This document shows positions 25,364 to 34,545 of a stretch of DNA of 64,000 bases, in pieces; position 1 is the stretch's first letter; each line of letters starts with the position of its first letter. The stretch comes from Variovorax sp. OAS795 (GTDB lineage Bacteria; Pseudomonadota; Gammaproteobacteria; Burkholderiales; Burkholderiaceae_C), in NCBI RefSeq assembly GCF_040546685.1, contig NZ_JBEPOH010000001.1:1240001-1304000 (forward strand), given 5' to 3'. A model generated the notes under the pieces. The model saw nothing but the letters and a program-made list of their open reading frames with translations, had not been told where the DNA came from and did not search any database. The translations under genes and the position numbers were made by a program.

Positions 25364-26572
25364 TCAGACGACGCCATTCGATTTGAGTTGCGCGAGCCTG
25401 TCGTCCGACAGGCCGAGCAGCGACTGCAGCACCTCGTGCGTGCCTTCGCCCAGTTGCGGCGGCGCGCTGCGCACGGGCAGGCGCTCGCCGTCGAAGCGGT
25501 AGGGCGGCGCGAGCACGTTGACCGTGCCGGCCACCGGATGCGGCTGCGTGGTGACCAGGCCGGCATCGGTCGCGCGCTTGGAGTTGAGCGCTTCGAGCAG
25601 GCCGAGCACCTCGCCGCAGGGGATGCCCGACTTCGTGAGCTTTGCGAGCAGGTCGGCGCGTGGGCGCCTGGCCAGCTCGGCATGCAGCTCGGGCAGCAGC
25701 ACCGCGCGGTTCGCCGAACGCAGGATGTTGGTCTTGAAGCGCTCGTCGGCCGCGAGGTCGGGCCGCTCGATCACCTCGGTGCAGAAGCGCGCGAACTGCG
25801 CGTTGTTGCCGACCGTGATCACCAGCGGGCCGTCGGCCGCATCGAACACGCCATAGGGCACGATCGACGGATGCGAGTTGCCGTAGCGCGGCGGGTCTTC
25901 GCCCATCAAGAGCGCCTCCAGGCCGTAGTAGGCGGTGATCATGAGGCCGCAGTCGAACAGCGCCATCTCGACGTGGCGGCCCTTGCCGGTCTTCTCGCGC
26001 TGGTAGAGCGCGGCCAGGATGGCCTGCGCCGAATACATGCCGGTGAACAGGTCGACTGCGGCCACGCCGAACTTCAGCGGCGGCTGGTCGGCTTCGCCAT
26101 TGAGCGCCATCAGGCCAGCCTCGCCCTGCACCACCAGGTCGTAGCCGGGCCGGGCGGCCTCGGGGCCGGTGCGGTCGTAGCCCGAGATCGAGCAGTAGAT
26201 GAGTCCCGGCTGTTCCTTGCTGAGCTGCTCGTAGCCGAGCCCGAGCTTGTCGATGCCGCCGAACTTGAAGTTCTGGATCACCACGTCGCACTGCTTTGCA
26301 AGGTCGCGCGCGATCTGCTGGCCTTCGGGCGTCTGCAGGTCGAGCGTGACCGAGCGCTTGTTGCGGTTCACGCTGTTGAAGTAGGCGGTCTCGGTGTTGC
26401 CGACGCGCAGGCCCCAGTCGCGCGTGTCGTCGCCGCGGCCCGGGTGCTCGACCTTGATCACTTCGGCGCCCATGTCGGCCAGCACCATGCCGCACCAGGG
26501 GCCCGCGAGGATGCGGGACAGATCGAGGACGCGCACGCCGGCAAGCGGCAGCGATGAATTGGGCATGGGCAT
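25364..26572 (-). CDS. Class III CoA-transferase (CaiB/BaiF family)
   Basis: The 402-residue protein has the N-terminal CoA-binding region LSRILAGPWCGMVLADMGAE and VEHPGRGDDTRDWG, and the catalytic Asp in RPGYDLVVQGEAG (Asp145 by family pattern). Members transfer CoA between carboxylates, for example from succinyl-CoA to a dicarboxylate. In this operon it offers an ATP-independent way to activate the growth substrate. AGGGAG stands upstream of MPMPNS at suitable spacing. Its position between an enoyl-CoA hydratase-family gene and a Bug gene supports a catabolic role. Confidence 0.9.
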   Translation of the reverse strand: MPMPNSSLPLAGVRVLDLSRILAGPWCGMVLADMGAEVIKVEHPGRGDDTRDWGLRVGNTETAYFNSVNRNKRSVTLDLQTPEGQQIARDLAKQCDVVIQNFKFGGIDKLGLGYEQLSKEQPGLIYCSISGYDRTGPEAARPGYDLVVQGEAGLMALNGEADQPPLKFGVAAVDLFTGMYSAQAILAALYQREKTGKGRHVEMALFDCGLMITAYYGLEALLMGEDPPRYGNSHPSIVPYGVFDAADGPLVITVGNNAQFARFCTEVIERPDLAADERFKTNILRSANRAVLLPELHAELARRPRADLLAKLTKSGIPCGEVLGLLEALNSKRATDAGLVTTQPHPVAGTVNVLAPPYRFDGERLPVRSAPPQLGEGTHEVLQSLLGLSDDRLAQLKSNGVV

Positions 26573-26645
26573 GAGGGCGACTCCCTGGAAATGAGAAAGC
26601 CCCGCACGGTGTGCGAGGCGTGATGGCGTGCGAGGAAGGGCGGTG

Positions 26646-27458
26646 TCAGGTGGCTTGCGGCTTCCGACGACGCAGCGCGGTGAAATCCGCCGCGCGCTTG
26701 CCGAGAAAAGCGCCGATGCCTTCGGCCGCTTCGGCATCGGCCTGCGACTCCACCATGAACACGGCCTCGGCTTCGAGCTGCGCTTCGAGCGTGGCGCGGT
26801 GCGCCTGGCGGCACAGGGCCTTGATGCGCGCGCTCGCGCGCTCGGGACCGCCGGCCACCTTGGCCGCGAGCGCGATGGCCTCGGCCAGCGCGGCGCCCTT
26901 GTCGGTGAGCCGGTTGACCGCGCCCAGCGCATGCAGGCGTTCGGCCGGCATGCGGTCGCCCGTCAGGCACATCTCGGTCAGCACCTGGCGCGAGACGAAC
27001 TCCGAGAGAAAGGCCGTGGCGCCGCCGTCCGGCGTGAGGCCGACCTTGACGTAGGCCACCGTGTAGAACGCATCGCGCGCCGACACCAGCATGTCGCAGG
27101 CCAGCGCCATCGAGAGGCCCGCGCCCGCTGCGCCGCCTTCGACGGCCGCGATGACGGGCTTGCCGAAATCGCGGATGTCGCGGATCAGGTCGTGCAGGCC
27201 TTCGAGCTTGTCGCGGCGCTCGGTGGCGGGCAGTTCGCGCCGCTTGGCCAGCAGGTTCAGGTCACCGCCCGAGCAGAAGAAATCGCCCGCGCCGGTGAAG
27301 ACGACGGCGCCGACTTCGGGGTCGCCCGCCGCATCGGCGAGTGCGGCCGAGAGCTCGGCGTACAGCGTCGGCGTGATCGCGTTGCGTGCGCCCGGGTTGC
27401 TGTTGGTCAGGATGCGAACGGCGCCCTGCTGGGAGATCAGCACGGTCTTGCCGGTCAT
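26646..27458 (-). CDS. Enoyl-CoA hydratase/isomerase family protein (PaaG-like active site)
   Basis: The 270-residue crotonase-fold protein has oxyanion-hole segments FFCSGGDLNLLA and EGGAAGAGLSMALACD. The active-site segment is YVKVGLTPDGGATAFL: the first catalytic Glu of hydratases is absent and an Asp occurs in PDGG, the pattern of PaaG-type isomerases. An isomerase or ring-modifying role is therefore as likely as hydration. Its start overlaps the stop of the upstream acyl-CoA dehydrogenase by four bases (ATGA), so the two are translationally coupled. Confidence 0.85.
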   Translation of the reverse strand: MTGKTVLISQQGAVRILTNSNPGARNAITPTLYAELSAALADAAGDPEVGAVVFTGAGDFFCSGGDLNLLAKRRELPATERRDKLEGLHDLIRDIRDFGKPVIAAVEGGAAGAGLSMALACDMLVSARDAFYTVAYVKVGLTPDGGATAFLSEFVSRQVLTEMCLTGDRMPAERLHALGAVNRLTDKGAALAEAIALAAKVAGGPERASARIKALCRQAHRATLEAQLEAEAVFMVESQADAEAAEGIGAFLGKRAADFTALRRRKPQAT

Positions 27459-28597
27459 GCGGCCACCTCTTTTCCGAGTGCGATGTAGCGCTGCAGATGA
27501 TGGTCCTCGTCGCCGAGCTGGTGGTCGATCATCACGAGCCGCTTGGCGTAGTGCGGCATCGGCAGCTCCCAGGTCATGCCGATGCCGCCATGCATCTGGA
27601 TGCTCTCTTCCGCGACCAGCGCGCCGATGCGCCCGATGCTGAACTTGGCGGCCGACAGCGCACGCTCGCGCGCCACGCGGTCGGTGCCGTCGATGGCGGC
27701 CGCGGCATTGATCACCGCCGAACGGGCCTGCTCGATCTCGAGCAGCAGGTCGGCCATGCGGTGCTGCAGTGCCTGGAAACTACCGATCAGGATGCCGAAC
27801 TGCTTGCGCGTGCGCAGGTACTCCAGCGTGGCGGTCTTGGCGGCTTCCATCGCACCCAGCGCCTCGGCGCACAGCGCGAGCACGCCGCGGCCGATGGCGC
27901 GTTCAAGCGTCGCATGGCCCTGGCCTTCGGTGCCCAGCAGGGCATCGGCGTCCAGCGTCGCGCCGTCCAACGCGAGTTCGGCCACGCGGCCACCGTCGAT
28001 CGCGGGGCAGCCGCGCACCGTGAGGCCCGCGGTCTTCGCGGGCACGAGGAACAGCGAGATGCCGGCCTCGTCGTCCGCCTGGCCCGAGGTGCGCGCGGAA
28101 ACCAGGAACAGGTCGGCCTGCTCGCCCTGCGGCACGACGGCCTTGGCACCGTGCAGCACCCAGCCGCCGGCGCTGCGTTCGGCGCGGGTCGAAACTCGCG
28201 TGCGCTCGTGGTGCGTGCCGGCTTCGTCGTGCGCAAAGGCCGCGACGATGGCGCCGTTGATGATGTCGCCGAGCTTGCCCTTCTGCGCATCGCTGCCGGC
28301 CGCACTGAGCGCTTCGCCGACCATCACGGCGCCCAGCAGCGGCTCGACCACGAGCCCGCGGCCCAGCGCCTCGAAGACCACGGCAATGTCGAAGCCGCCG
28401 CCGCCGAAGCCACCGTCCGCCTCGCTGAACAGCGCGCCGATCACGCCCAGTCCTGCGAACTGCTGGAAGATTTCCTTGCTGAAGCCGTGCTCCGACTTCG
28501 CGATGCGGTCGCGCGCATCGAAGGCGTACTGCTCGGCGATGAAACGGTTCAGGCTGTCGGCGAGCATGCGCCGGTCTTCGGTGTGTTCGAAGTTCAT
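27455..28597 (-). CDS. Acyl-CoA dehydrogenase, small-subunit-like (PimD-like)
   Basis: The 380-residue flavoprotein fits the acyl-CoA dehydrogenase family in its C-terminal segment EESIQMHGGIGMTWELPMPH and N-terminal helices (FEHTEDRRMLADSLNRFI). It lacks the GGSNEIQ element seen in its neighbour. The adjacent, non-identical pair of dehydrogenases (402 and 380 residues) matches the large/small subunit pairing of pimeloyl-CoA dehydrogenase PimC/PimD. It would introduce the alpha-beta double bond in a CoA ester as one half of a heteromer. Assignment to the pim type rests on length, pairing and gene order, not on a search. Confidence 0.82.
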   Translation of the reverse strand: MNFEHTEDRRMLADSLNRFIAEQYAFDARDRIAKSEHGFSKEIFQQFAGLGVIGALFSEADGGFGGGGFDIAVVFEALGRGLVVEPLLGAVMVGEALSAAGSDAQKGKLGDIINGAIVAAFAHDEAGTHHERTRVSTRAERSAGGWVLHGAKAVVPQGEQADLFLVSARTSGQADDEAGISLFLVPAKTAGLTVRGCPAIDGGRVAELALDGATLDADALLGTEGQGHATLERAIGRGVLALCAEALGAMEAAKTATLEYLRTRKQFGILIGSFQALQHRMADLLLEIEQARSAVINAAAAIDGTDRVARERALSAAKFSIGRIGALVAEESIQMHGGIGMTWELPMPHYAKRLVMIDHQLGDEDHHLQRYIALGKEVAA

Positions 28598-28610
28598 GTG
28601 CGTGTCTCCT

Positions 28611-29819
28611 TTACAGCCCGAGGATCATCTTGGAGATGATGTTCTTCTGGATTTCATTGGAGCCGCCGAAGATCGACAGCTTGCGGTTGTTGAAGTAGCG
28701 CGCTGCCGCGGCCGATGCGTAGGCGGGACCGAAGGTCTCGCCATCGAAGCCGTCGTGCAACGCCTCTTCGACGAAGGGCCGTCCGTACACGCCCATTGCG
28801 CGGCGCGCGAGCGACGAGATCTCCTGCCGGATCTCGGTGCCGCGGATCTTCAGCATCGAGCTCTCCGCGCCCGGCACGCCGCCGCCGGCCACGGCCGCGA
28901 TCACACGCAGGTTGGTGGTCTTCATGTTCTCCAGGTCGATCTCGACCCGTGCCATGCGCGCGGCAAAGGCCGGGTCTTCGGCCAGCGGCTTGCCGTTCTT
29001 CGTCTGGGTGGCCGCGATGCCCTTGAGCTGTTCGAGCGCGGCCACCGAGAAGCCCACGCCCGCGATGTTGGTGCGCTCGTAGGTGAGCAGGTACTTGGCG
29101 CAGGTCCAGCCCTTGTTCTCTTCGCCGACGAGGTTCTCGGCGGGTACGCGCACGTCGGAGAAGAACACCTCGTTCACCTCGTGCTCGCCGTCGAGCGTGA
29201 TGATCGGGCGCACGTCGACGCCGGGCGAGGTCATGTCGATCAGGAGGAAGCTGATGCCCTCCTGCTTCTTCGCCTCGCGATTGGTGCGCACCAGGCAGAA
29301 GATCATGTTGGCGTGCTGGCCCAGCGTGGTCCAGGTCTTCTGGCCGTTCACGATGTAGTGGTCGCCCTGTGCATCGATGCCGCGCACGGCCGAGGTTTTC
29401 ACGGCCGCCAGGTCGGAGCCCGCGCCAGGTTCCGAATAGCCCTGGCACCACCAGTCTTCGCCGTTCAGGATGCGCGGCAGCCAGCGCTGCTTCTGCGCCT
29501 CGTTGCCGTACTTGATGAGCACCGGACCCAGCATGTTCACGCCGAAGGGCACGATGCGCGGTGCGAAGGCCAGCGCGCATTCGTGTTCGAAGATGAACTT
29601 TTCCACGGCCGTCCAGCCCGGGCCGCCGTACTGCTCGGGCCAGTGGTTGGCGAGCCAGCCGCGCGCGTTGAGGATGGCGTGCCATTCCTCCATGTCGGCC
29701 TTGGCGAGGATCTTGCCGCCGCTGACCTTGGCCGAGAGGCGCGCGGGCAGCTTGTCGGCAAGGAAGGCGCGCACTTCGCTGCGGAAGGCTTCTTCTTCAG
29801 GGGTGAAGTTCAGGTCCAT
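28611..29819 (-). CDS. Acyl-CoA dehydrogenase, large-subunit-like (PimC-like)
   Basis: The 402-residue product begins MDLNFTPEEEAFRSEVRAF and contains CQGYSEPGAGSDLAAVKTSA (the FAD/substrate signature), GQKTWTTLGQHANMIFCLVR and the C-terminal IFGGSNEIQKNIISKMI. These are strongly typical of acyl-CoA dehydrogenases of the PimC type. It is separated by only 13 bases from its partner dehydrogenase. The start is placed after AGGAGCCGGCC upstream of MDLNF; an earlier in-frame start would overlap the thiolase gene. Confidence 0.87.
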   Translation of the reverse strand: MDLNFTPEEEAFRSEVRAFLADKLPARLSAKVSGGKILAKADMEEWHAILNARGWLANHWPEQYGGPGWTAVEKFIFEHECALAFAPRIVPFGVNMLGPVLIKYGNEAQKQRWLPRILNGEDWWCQGYSEPGAGSDLAAVKTSAVRGIDAQGDHYIVNGQKTWTTLGQHANMIFCLVRTNREAKKQEGISFLLIDMTSPGVDVRPIITLDGEHEVNEVFFSDVRVPAENLVGEENKGWTCAKYLLTYERTNIAGVGFSVAALEQLKGIAATQTKNGKPLAEDPAFAARMARVEIDLENMKTTNLRVIAAVAGGGVPGAESSMLKIRGTEIRQEISSLARRAMGVYGRPFVEEALHDGFDGETFGPAYASAAAARYFNNRKLSIFGGSNEIQKNIISKMILGL

Positions 29820-29829
29820 GGCCGGCTCC

Positions 29830-31020
29830 TCAGAAGATTTCAAAGAGGCCCGCAGCACCCATGCCGCCGGCGATGCACATCGTGACCACGGCGTATTTCG
29901 CGCCGCGGCGCCGGCCCTCGATCAGCACGTGGCCCGCGAGGCGCGCGCCGGTCATGCCGAAGGGATGCCCGATGGAAATCGCGCCGCCGTCCACGTTGAG
30001 CCGCTCGGCCGGAATGCCCAGCTTCTCCTGGCAGTAGATCGACTGCGAGGCAAAGGCTTCGTTGAGTTCCCACAGGTCGATGTCGTCGATCTTGAGGCCA
30101 TGGCGCGCGAGCAGCTTGGGGATCGCGAACACCGGGCCGATGCCCATCTCGTCAGGCTCGCAACCGGCCACCGCCAGGCCGCGGAAGGCACCCAGTGGCT
30201 TCAGGTTGGCGCGCTCTGCTTCCCTGGCTTCCATCAGCACGCAGGCCGATGCGCCATCGGACAGCTGCGAAGCGTTGCCCGCGGTGATGAACTTGTCTTC
30301 GCCCATCACCGGCCTGAGCTTGGCGAGCGCCTCGTAGGTGGTGCCGCGGCGGTTGCAGTTGTCTTCGGTGGCGGTGACTTCGCGCTGCGTGACTTCCTTC
30401 GTGTCCTTGTCGGTCACGGCCATGGTGGTGGTGCAGGCGACGATCTCGTCCTTGTAGCGGCCCGCGAGTTGCGCTTCTTCCGTCTTGCGCTGGCTTTCGG
30501 CCGAGAAGCGGTCCTGCGCCTCGCGGCCGATGCTGTAGCGCTTGGCGACGATGTCGGCGGTCTCGATCATCGCCATGTAGAGCGCGGGCTTGTGCTCGAC
30601 GATCCACGGGTCGAGGCTGAGGTCGCCGCCGTCGCCCGGGCTGCGGCCGCGGATCTGCGAGATGCTCTCGACGCCGCCCGCGATCATGGCCGGCGCGCCG
30701 TCCACCACGATGCGGCCCGCGGCCATCGCGATCGCCTGCAGGCCCGAGGCGCAGAAGCGGTTCACCGTGGTGCCGGCGATGCTGATCGGCAGGCCCGCGC
30801 GGATGATGCTCTGGCGCGCGATGTTGCGGCCGGTGGTGCCTTCGGGATAGCCGCAGCCGAGGATCGCGTCCTCGATCAGCGCGGGGTCGAGGCCCGAGCG
30901 CTCGACCGCCGCGCGCACCGCGAAGGCGGCCAGCGTGGCGCCGGGGGTGATGTTGAACTCGCCGCGGTGCGCCTTGGTGAGCGGGGTGCGGGCGGTGGAA
31001 ACGATGACGGCTTCACGCAT
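29830..31020 (-). CDS. Acetyl-CoA C-acyltransferase (thiolase, PimB-like)
   Basis: The 396-residue thiolase has the nucleophilic Cys90 in [29 protein letters not shown] with the active-site His, and [11 protein letters not shown] with the second Cys. It carries out the cleavage step of the minus-strand beta-oxidation operon. It differs clearly from the first thiolase in the window (HPFGMTG against HPLGATG), consistent with another substrate class. It lies between the FadJ-type fusion and the dehydrogenase pair, the pim-like order. Confidence 0.92.
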   Translation of the reverse strand: MREAVIVSTARTPLTKAHRGEFNITPGATLAAFAVRAAVERSGLDPALIEDAILGCGYPEGTTGRNIARQSIIRAGLPISIAGTTVNRFCASGLQAIAMAAGRIVVDGAPAMIAGGVESISQIRGRSPGDGGDLSLDPWIVEHKPALYMAMIETADIVAKRYSIGREAQDRFSAESQRKTEEAQLAGRYKDEIVACTTTMAVTDKDTKEVTQREVTATEDNCNRRGTTYEALAKLRPVMGEDKFITAGNASQLSDGASACVLMEAREAERANLKPLGAFRGLAVAGCEPDEMGIGPVFAIPKLLARHGLKIDDIDLWELNEAFASQSIYCQEKLGIPAERLNVDGGAISIGHPFGMTGARLAGHVLIEGRRRGAKYAVVTMCIAGGMGAAGLFEIF

Positions 31021-31049
31021 GGGGATGTCTCCTGGACGGCTGACTCTGG

Positions 31050-33182
31050 TTAATCGGATTGATTCAAGCTGGCGAAATCGGCGCCGCGTTCGACCAGGTC
31101 CACCAGCAGCGGCGAGGGCCGCCAGAACAGCGGGTCTTCCTTCGCGAACTCGCGGATGTCGGCCAGCACCTTGGCCAGGCCGACGGTGTCGGCGTACTTC
31201 ATGGGGCCGCCGCGGTGGCGCGGAAAGCCATAGCCGTAGAGAAAGGTCACGTCCACGTCGAGCGGGCGCAGCGCGATGCGCTGGTGCACGACGTTGGCAC
31301 CTTCATTGACCATCGCGGCCATGTAGCGGCGCATGATTTCGTCCTCGGTGAACGTGCGCGGCGTGATGCCCACGCGCGCGCGCTCGGCGTCGATGATCGC
31401 CAGCACCTCGGGGTCGGGCACGCCGGTGCGTGCGCCTTCGGGGTACAGGTAGTAGCCGCGCTGCGTCTTCTGGCCGAACCAGCCGCGTTCGCAGATGCGG
31501 TCGGCAATCTGCACGTAGCGCGCCTTCGGGTCGCGCGTGGCGGCCTTGCGCTTGCGCGTGGCCCAGCCGATGTCGCCGCCCGCCAGGTCGGACACCTGGA
31601 ACGGTCCCATCGGGTAGCCGAAGTTGCGCACCGCCTCGTCGATCTGGTAGGGCGAGGCGCCGTCTTCCATCATGTGGTCGGCGGCCTGGCGGTACACGGC
31701 CAGGATGCGGTTGCCGATGAAGCCGTCGCACACGCCGGCGCGCACCGGCACCTTCTTGAGTTTCTTCGCGAGTTCGAAGCCGGTGGCGACCACGTCGGCG
31801 CTCACCTTCGCGGGCACCACGATCTCGAGCAGCTTCATGATGTTGGCCGGCGAGAAGAAGTGCAGGCCCACCACGTCCTGCGGACGCGAGATGCTGGCCG
31901 CGATCTCGTCGATGTCGAGGTACGAGGTGTTGGTGGCCAGCACGGCGCCGGGCTTGCACACGCGGTCGAGCTCGGCGAACACGGCCTTCTTCACGCCCAT
32001 GTCCTCGAACACGGCCTCGACCACGATATCGACCTGAGCGAGCGCGTCGTAGCGCGTGGAACCCGAGAAGCGCGTCATCACCGCGGCCTTGGCCTCGGGC
32101 GTCATGCGGCCCTTCTTGATGAGGCCGTCGTACACCTTCTCGACATGCTGCCGGCCGCGCGCGAGGCTCGGCTCGTCGCGCTCGATCATGGTCACGGGCA
32201 TGCCGGCGTCGAGCATCGCCACCGCGATGCCCGCACCCATGGTGCCGCCGCCGACGATGCCGGCTGCATCGAGCGCGCGCGGCTTGGCGGCCTTGGTCTC
32301 GGGCGCCTTGAGCACCTCGCGTTCGGCGAAGAACGCGTGGATGAGGCCGGCGCGCTGCGGGCTGTCGATGCATTGCAGGAAGAGCTTGCGCTCCAGCGCC
32401 ATGCCTTCGTCGAAGGGCAGCGTGAGCGCAGCTTCGACCGCTTCGATGATCTTCATCGGCGAGAACAGGCCGCGGCTCTTTTTCGCGGTGTCGGCGCGTG
32501 CGGCTTCGAGCGCGGCGCGGCTGGCCTCCGAATCGGCCAGGCCGGCGGCCTCGCGCGTGCGGCGCACCGGCGCCTTGGCGGCGACCAGCTCCTGCGCATA
32601 GGCAAGTCCTTCGGCCAGCGCGTCGGCCTCGGTGCCGAGCCGGTCGACGAGGCCGAGCGACAGCGCTTCTTTCGCGCCCGCATGGCGGCCGCTGAGCATC
32701 AGTTCGAGCGCGGGCTTCACGCCGATGAGGCGCGGTGCGCGCTGCGTGCCGCCCGAGCCGGGCAACAGGCCGAGCGCCACTTCGGGCAGGCCCAGCTTGG
32801 CGGAGGGCGCCGCGAGGCGGTAGTGCGCCGAAAGCGCGACCTCGAGGCCGCCGCCCAGCGCCGCGCCATGGATGGCCGCGACCACCGGCTTGCTGCAATT
32901 CTCGATCGCCAGGCACACCTCGGGCAGCGAGGGCGGCTGCGGTGTCTTGCCGAATTCGCGAATGTCGGCGCCCGCGATGAAATTGCGTCCCGCGCCCACG
33001 ATCAGCACCGCGGCGGCGCCATCGGCCTCGGCCGCATCGATGGCGGCCACGAGACCGCGGCGAACGTCCACGCCAAGCGCATTGACGGGTGGGTTGTCGA
33101 TGGTCACGACGAACACGTCGCCTCGACGTTCGAAGGTGACGGGACCGGAAGACGTGGAGGGGCTGGGAGTCGGGGTGGCCAT
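31050..33182 (-). CDS. Enoyl-CoA hydratase / 3-hydroxyacyl-CoA dehydrogenase fusion (FadJ/PimF-like)
   Basis: The 710-residue bifunctional enzyme has an N-terminal crotonase domain ([45 protein letters not shown]), then a Rossmann domain starting [13 protein letters not shown], the catalytic LHFFSPA and [11 protein letters not shown], and two C-terminal helical repeats. It hydrates enoyl-CoA and oxidises the product with NAD. It is the first gene of the long minus-strand operon and faces a divergent LysR gene. MATPTPSPS is taken as the start; the in-frame upstream extension covers the promoter region. Confidence 0.92.
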   Translation of the reverse strand: MATPTPSPSTSSGPVTFERRGDVFVVTIDNPPVNALGVDVRRGLVAAIDAAEADGAAAVLIVGAGRNFIAGADIREFGKTPQPPSLPEVCLAIENCSKPVVAAIHGAALGGGLEVALSAHYRLAAPSAKLGLPEVALGLLPGSGGTQRAPRLIGVKPALELMLSGRHAGAKEALSLGLVDRLGTEADALAEGLAYAQELVAAKAPVRRTREAAGLADSEASRAALEAARADTAKKSRGLFSPMKIIEAVEAALTLPFDEGMALERKLFLQCIDSPQRAGLIHAFFAEREVLKAPETKAAKPRALDAAGIVGGGTMGAGIAVAMLDAGMPVTMIERDEPSLARGRQHVEKVYDGLIKKGRMTPEAKAAVMTRFSGSTRYDALAQVDIVVEAVFEDMGVKKAVFAELDRVCKPGAVLATNTSYLDIDEIAASISRPQDVVGLHFFSPANIMKLLEIVVPAKVSADVVATGFELAKKLKKVPVRAGVCDGFIGNRILAVYRQAADHMMEDGASPYQIDEAVRNFGYPMGPFQVSDLAGGDIGWATRKRKAATRDPKARYVQIADRICERGWFGQKTQRGYYLYPEGARTGVPDPEVLAIIDAERARVGITPRTFTEDEIMRRYMAAMVNEGANVVHQRIALRPLDVDVTFLYGYGFPRHRGGPMKYADTVGLAKVLADIREFAKEDPLFWRPSPLLVDLVERGADFASLNQSD

Positions 33183-33289
33183 GTGCTTTGTCTCTTGCGT
33201 GGCGGGCCCTGCTGCGCGAGGGGCCCGAGGCTCTGGGGTGAACCCCGCATTCTTGGCCCGCGCCACGGCTTTGACAATTGCATAGCCAG

Positions 33290-33304
33290 TTGACAGACTG
33301 TCAA
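33290..33304. promoter_or_regulatory. 15-bp palindrome, candidate LysR operator
   Basis: TTGACAGACTGTCAA is a perfect inverted repeat with a central A and contains the T-N11-A geometry of LysR boxes. It lies between the divergent LysR gene and the beta-oxidation operon. Its TGTCAA half reads as a consensus -35 (TTGACA) on the minus strand, followed at 14 bases by TATGCA. Further TTGACA words stand on either side (33271 and 33312). Confidence 0.65.
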
Positions 33305-33315
33305 AGAATTTTTGA

Positions 33316-33321
33316 CACAAT
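33316..33321 (+). promoter_or_regulatory. -10-like hexamer abutting the divergent LysR gene start
   Basis: CACAAT ends seven bases before the ATG, and no ribosome binding site is visible, suggesting a leaderless transcript. The adjacent palindrome would let the regulator repress its own promoter. Confidence 0.4.
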
Positions 33322-33328
33322 CGCGCGG

Positions 33329-34261
33329 ATGGACCTGCAATCGCTGACCCTGCTGGTGGAAATCCTCGACGCGGGCAACCTGAGCGCCGCGGCGCGCCGG
33401 CTCAAGATGAGCCGGGCCAACGTCAGCTACCACCTGAACCAGCTGGAGCGCTCGGTCGGCGCGCAGCTGGTGCGCCGCACCACCCGCCGCGCCGAGCCGA
33501 CCGAGATCGGGTTGCGGCTGTACCAGCACGGGGTCGCCATCCAGACCGAGCTGCTGGCCGCGAAAGAGTCGGTCACCACGCTGGGCGAGGGGCTGCAGGG
33601 CCGCGTGCGGCTGAGCGTGCCCAGCGGCTACGGCCAATTGGTCATGGCCGACTGGCTGATCGACTTCAAGCGGCAGTACCCCGGCATCGTGCTCGACGTG
33701 GTGTTCGAGAACCGCATCGAAGACCTGCTGCGCGACGAAGTCGACATCGCGGTGCGCGTGATTCCCGAGCCGCCGCAGAACCTGGTGGCACGCGACCTGG
33801 GGCCGGTGCGCTACGTGGCCTGCGCGTCACGAAGCTATGCAGAAAGGCATCCGCTGCCGGTGCAGCTGGACGAACTGCAGGCTGCACCGGTGGTCACGGC
33901 GGCAGTCATCGGCCGGCAGCTGCGCGTGTCGGCCTACCAGGGCCAGAATCTGGGCGTGGTCCGGCGCGAGGTGATCCTGGAGCCGACGCTGATTTCGGAG
34001 AACTTCCTGTTCCTGCGCCAGGCCGTTCTCGCGGGCCTGGGCATCGGCCTCGTGCCCGACTACGTGGTGCAGGAAGACGTGCGCAAGGGCGATGTGGTGA
34101 CCACGCTCGACGACTGGCGCCTTTCGATCTTCGGCACGCAGATGTTCATGCTCTACATGCCCAACCGGCAGCACACGCGTGCGATCCGCACCTTCATCGA
34201 CTTCATCCTCGAGCGCGTGCGTGCGCCCGGCGCGCAGCCGGCCGATCAGTCGCAGCGGTAG
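33329..34261 (+). CDS. LysR-family regulator of the pim-like operon
   Basis: The 310-residue protein has the N-terminal helix-turn-helix MDLQSLTLLVEILDAGNLSA, then AARRLKMSRANVSYHLNQLE, and an effector-binding domain. VSYHLNQLE replaces the more usual VSRRIKxLE, as in the CrgA/YafC-like LysR subgroup. It is divergent from, and probably controls, the operon that starts with the FadJ-type gene; its effector may be a CoA ester or free acid from that pathway. Its last 16 bases overlap the end of a convergent small lipoprotein gene. Confidence 0.9.
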   Translation: MDLQSLTLLVEILDAGNLSAAARRLKMSRANVSYHLNQLERSVGAQLVRRTTRRAEPTEIGLRLYQHGVAIQTELLAAKESVTTLGEGLQGRVRLSVPSGYGQLVMADWLIDFKRQYPGIVLDVVFENRIEDLLRDEVDIAVRVIPEPPQNLVARDLGPVRYVACASRSYAERHPLPVQLDELQAAPVVTAAVIGRQLRVSAYQGQNLGVVRREVILEPTLISENFLFLRQAVLAGLGIGLVPDYVVQEDVRKGDVVTTLDDWRLSIFGTQMFMLYMPNRQHTRAIRTFIDFILERVRAPGAQPADQSQR

Positions 34262-34485
34262 ACCACCGGCCCGGCCGGCACCTGCGCGGCCGGGACTTCC
34301 GACCCCTCGGCGCTCAGGAACCGCATCGGTGCGCCGAAATTGCGGCAGTAGTTTTCGGCGTCTTGCGCGGTGGGCGACTTGAGCACGCCGTCGCTGAGAA
34401 AGGTCACCCGCGGCGCGGGCCGCGAAACGCAGCTTGCGGCGAGCAGGGCGGCAACGAGAACGAAGAGGGCAGCGGATCGGCGCAT
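34246..34485 (-). CDS. Small lipoprotein of unknown function
   Basis: The 79-residue product starts with a lipoprotein signal peptide (ALFVLVAALLAASC), whose lipobox Cys is residue 19. The mature part is about 60 residues, contains two further Cys (ENYCRNFG and the C-terminal YRCD) that could form a disulfide, and has no family I recognise. It overlaps the convergent LysR gene by 16 bases. Start and lipobox are convincing; function unknown. Confidence 0.72.
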   Translation of the reverse strand: MRRSAALFVLVAALLAASCVSRPAPRVTFLSDGVLKSPTAQDAENYCRNFGAPMRFLSAEGSEVPAAQVPAGPVVYRCD

Positions 34486-34545
34486 CGGAACTGCGCATCG
34501 CGGCGCACGGCGTGGGGTGAAGGAGGGAGGGCGAACCCCGCGACT

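Noticed and set aside
31059..33293. A 744-codon plus-strand frame opposite the FadJ-type fusion
   Set aside because: Antisense of a gene whose two domains are unmistakable.
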